The position numbers and the translations under genes were made by a program. The notes beneath the pieces are model-generated. The model saw only the letters and a program-made list of their open reading frames with translations. It had not been told where the DNA came from and did not search any database. A stretch of 15,309 nt of DNA from Treponema sp. UBA3649 (GTDB lineage: Bacteria; Spirochaetota; Spirochaetia; Treponematales; Treponemataceae), in assembly GCA_002373325.1 (NCBI GenBank), contig DFKI01000108.1, forward strand, positions 1 to 15,309. Reading direction: 5' to 3'. This document shows, piece by piece, positions 13,517-15,309 of this stretch; the stretch's first letter is position 1; the number at the start of each line of letters is the position of its first letter.

Positions 13517-15130
13517 TTAGTTCACCTGCGTCAAATCAAGCGGAATCTTGCCCTCTGCCTCGAACTCGCCGTTGAGAACTCCCCACATGGCCTTGAACGA
13601 ATAGTCGGAGTAGGAGTAACCGCAGATTATGGTGTCCGCCCATTCAAATCCGTCCAGGACAAAAACCGGGGAAAGAACCGAGAAGATTATGACCTTTTTG
13701 CCAAGGTTCTGGAGTCTTTTCGCTATGTTCGCCGTGTGCCAGTCATAAACCGAGATTACGATTGTGTCGTAGGATCTTGCGGCGGAAACTAATCCCGTGG
13801 CATCCCATTCTGAAAAATTGCTCTCGTCGGAGCGGAGGTCGTAGCTGAAGTGGAAAGTCCTTGCGTCGGGGTATCGCCTGGTTCCCTCGTTGAAGAAATT
13901 CTGGAAGGGACCTGCAATCAGTATGCTCTCGTCCTCGCTTGCCTTTAACGGAAGTGACTCTCCTTTTTTGTACACGGTGACTGAGCGGCATGCCTGGTCA
14001 AGGAAAAAGAGCTCTCCGTCTTTGTCAGGTATGGACTCATAGATTTTTTGGTCGTCGGGGTAGAGAGGGGCCGCGTTTTCCGATTTGAAATACTGGAGTT
14101 TTGCAAGTATGACCCTGTAGGCTGCGTCCTTTACCCTTGATCGGAAGGCTGCGTCGGATTTCATCAGTGCGAGATTTTCCGTCCAGAGCGCGCTGTTAAG
14201 TGGTGCCGTGGTGGATGAGATGATTATGTCGTTTCCCGCCCTGATTGCCATGGTGACTGCCTTTGAAAAACTTCCTGCGAATCCGATCGCTCCAACCATC
14301 ATCATGTCGTCGGTGATTATGATTCCCTTGAATCCGAGTTCTCCGCGAAGCAAATCAGTGAGCATGTGCTTGGAGAGACTTGCAGGTGTTCCGTCCGCCT
14401 CAATCTGCGGGAATGAGAGGTGTCCGCTCATGATTGCGGGGATGTTTGCCTGTATGAGATGCTTGAAGGGAACGAGCTCCCTGTTTTTGAATGTCTCCTC
14501 TGAAATCTGGATCTGGGGGAGACGACCGTGGCTGTCTATGCTTGTGTCTCCGTGACCCGGAAAATGCTTTGCCGTTGGGATGACACCTGCGTCGGATGAG
14601 CCCCTTGCGAATTCCACTCCGAGTATGCCCGCGTTGTCAGGTTTTACGCCGAAGGACCGGGGCCCGATTACGGATGAGTCAAGGTTCGTGTAGAGATCCA
14701 CCGTGGGAGCGAAGTTCATGTTGATTCCGAGCGCGCGAATCTCACGGTTGATGTAAAATCCGGAGTAGTAGGAGTCAATCGGATAGCCGGACGCACCTAT
14801 GGCAAGGTTTCCCGGAGTTACCGATGTCTCTCCCTTCACGTGCCTGATGTATCCTCCCTCCTGGTCTGTGGCGACGAAAAGAGGGATTTTGAATCTCTTC
14901 TGTGCAGCCTCCTCCTGAAGAAGCTTTACGGAGCGCGCGACCTGCTGTATGTTCGCCGTATTCCATCCGAATACTTTTACGCTTCCTAATCCCCTGCTTG
15001 TGACCCATGAGTTGAGTAATTCGCTCGGTTCCGCTCCAGCCCATCCGAACATGAGAATCTGGGAGAAAAGCTCCTCGTCGGTCATTCGGTCGGCGATGGT
15101 TTTTGCAAGCTGTTCCTTGGGCTTCCTCAC
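13517..15130 (-). CDS. NagZ-type glycoside hydrolase family 3 beta-N-acetylhexosaminidase
   Basis: The 537-residue product should release terminal beta-N-acetylglucosamine, probably from peptidoglycan fragments. The barrel domain (about 1-340) shows A-T-D-Q-E-G-G near residue 88, K-H-F-P-G-H-G-D-T, the D199-S-H201 pair that acts as general acid/base in NagZ enzymes, and the nucleophile D274 in I-T-D-D-M-M-M. A second domain of about 190 residues follows, as in the larger two-domain Bacillus-type enzymes and unlike the ~340-residue E. coli NagZ. The only available start is GTG 15130, with AAGG four bases ahead, overlapping the stop of an upstream permease frame (GTGA). No signal peptide is encoded; relatives as I recall them have an exported N-terminus, so the true 5' end may be missing and replaced by unrelated sequence. 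Confidence 0.9.
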   Translation of the reverse strand: MRKPKEQLAKTIADRMTDEELFSQILMFGWAGAEPSELLNSWVTSRGLGSVKVFGWNTANIQQVARSVKLLQEEAAQKRFKIPLFVATDQEGGYIRHVKGETSVTPGNLAIGASGYPIDSYYSGFYINREIRALGINMNFAPTVDLYTNLDSSVIGPRSFGVKPDNAGILGVEFARGSSDAGVIPTAKHFPGHGDTSIDSHGRLPQIQISEETFKNRELVPFKHLIQANIPAIMSGHLSFPQIEADGTPASLSKHMLTDLLRGELGFKGIIITDDMMMVGAIGFAGSFSKAVTMAIRAGNDIIISSTTAPLNSALWTENLALMKSDAAFRSRVKDAAYRVILAKLQYFKSENAAPLYPDDQKIYESIPDKDGELFFLDQACRSVTVYKKGESLPLKASEDESILIAGPFQNFFNEGTRRYPDARTFHFSYDLRSDESNFSEWDATGLVSAARSYDTIVISVYDWHTANIAKRLQNLGKKVIIFSVLSPVFVLDGFEWADTIICGYSYSDYSFKAMWGVLNGEFEAEGKIPLDLTQVN

Positions 15131-15309
15131 CTCGCCTTCGAAGTAAACGAGATCCGCGGGTCGACCATCGACATCAGCACGTCGCCGAGGATGATCGAGG
15201 TTATCGAGAGTATCGCATAGAACAGAGTCACGCCGACTATGACGCCGTTGTCATATTGGTTGATCGCCTTTGTCAGCAGATTGCCGGCGCCAGGCACGAC
15301 GTAGACACG
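15127..15309 (-). CDS. Opp/Dpp-type ABC transporter permease, C-terminal end (partial)
   Basis: The last 60 codons of an open frame that enters from beyond the window. The residues V-P-G-A-G-N-L-L-T-K-A-I, a membrane segment (G-V-I-V-G-V-T-L-F-Y-A-I-L-S-I), I-L-G-D-V-L, and the ending V-D-P-R-I-S-F match the C-terminus of OppB/DppB-like peptide permeases, which end in a D-P-R-I motif. An oppC-like gene would normally follow, but here the hydrolase does. Codon use (all Gly GGC, Ser mostly TCG, many ATC) differs from the rest of the window, which uses GGA heavily. The gene may be foreign to this genome segment or joined by assembly error. Confidence 0.8.
   Translation of the reverse strand, partial: RVYVVPGAGNLLTKAINQYDNGVIVGVTLFYAILSITSIILGDVLMSMVDPRISFTSKAR

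Overview
The window looks like a chromosomal segment of a Treponema-like spirochaete of medium G+C. The pointers are the ribosomal order S13-S11-rpoA-L17 with no rpsD between S11 and rpoA, the combination of a membrane-bound EAL protein with a CHASE2-type adenylate cyclase, and a family-3 hexosaminidase whose motifs resemble treponemal versions as I remember them. Species cannot be fixed by eye. Codon use is fairly uniform (GGA for Gly, CTT for Leu) except in a small toxin-antitoxin pair, which is visibly more A+T rich, and in the last ~180 bases, which use GGC, TCG and ATC.

Layout. Bases 1-2382, plus strand: the end of the ribosomal protein/alpha operon (rpsM tail, rpsK, rpoA, rplQ, then a small CxxC-CxxC zinc-ribbon protein), closed by a strong intrinsic terminator. 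Bases 2448-4032, plus: a single c-di-GMP gene with its own extended -10 promoter; its GGDEF half is degenerate and its EAL half has all catalytic residues. Bases 4068-5357, minus: a membrane-anchored solute-binding-like protein, convergent with the EAL gene and divergent from the next cluster. Bases 5407-9026, plus: a fatty-acid synthesis cluster fabD-fabG-fabF-fabZ behind a near-consensus promoter overlapped by direct and inverted TTGACA repeats, ending in a terminator. Bases 9036-9779, plus: a DUF2281/PIN (VapBC-like) toxin-antitoxin pair with its own promoter and terminator. Bases 9778-15309, minus: a class III adenylate cyclase with a CHASE2 sensor, an intergenic palindrome with four ~22-bp tandem repeats, a translationally coupled pair (exported SH3-like protein and M48 metalloprotease), a NagZ-type glycoside hydrolase family 3 enzyme, and the 3' end of an Opp/Dpp-type ABC permease.

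How it fits together. The first block makes translation and transcription machinery. The fab block makes the elongation cycle of type II fatty-acid synthesis, but acpP, fabH and an enoyl reductase are not here. The EAL protein and the cyclase would act on two different nucleotide second messengers. The SH3/M48 pair and NagZ-like enzyme point to cell-envelope maintenance. No complete novel defence or metabolic system is evident. The best leads are the candidate operator on the fab promoter, the conserved-looking zinc-ribbon protein behind rplQ, the repeat element before the cyclase gene, and the abrupt change of sequence character at the permease/hydrolase junction, which could be an assembly chimera. 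All stretches without a gene are shorter than 200 bases; the ones with visible structure are listed.
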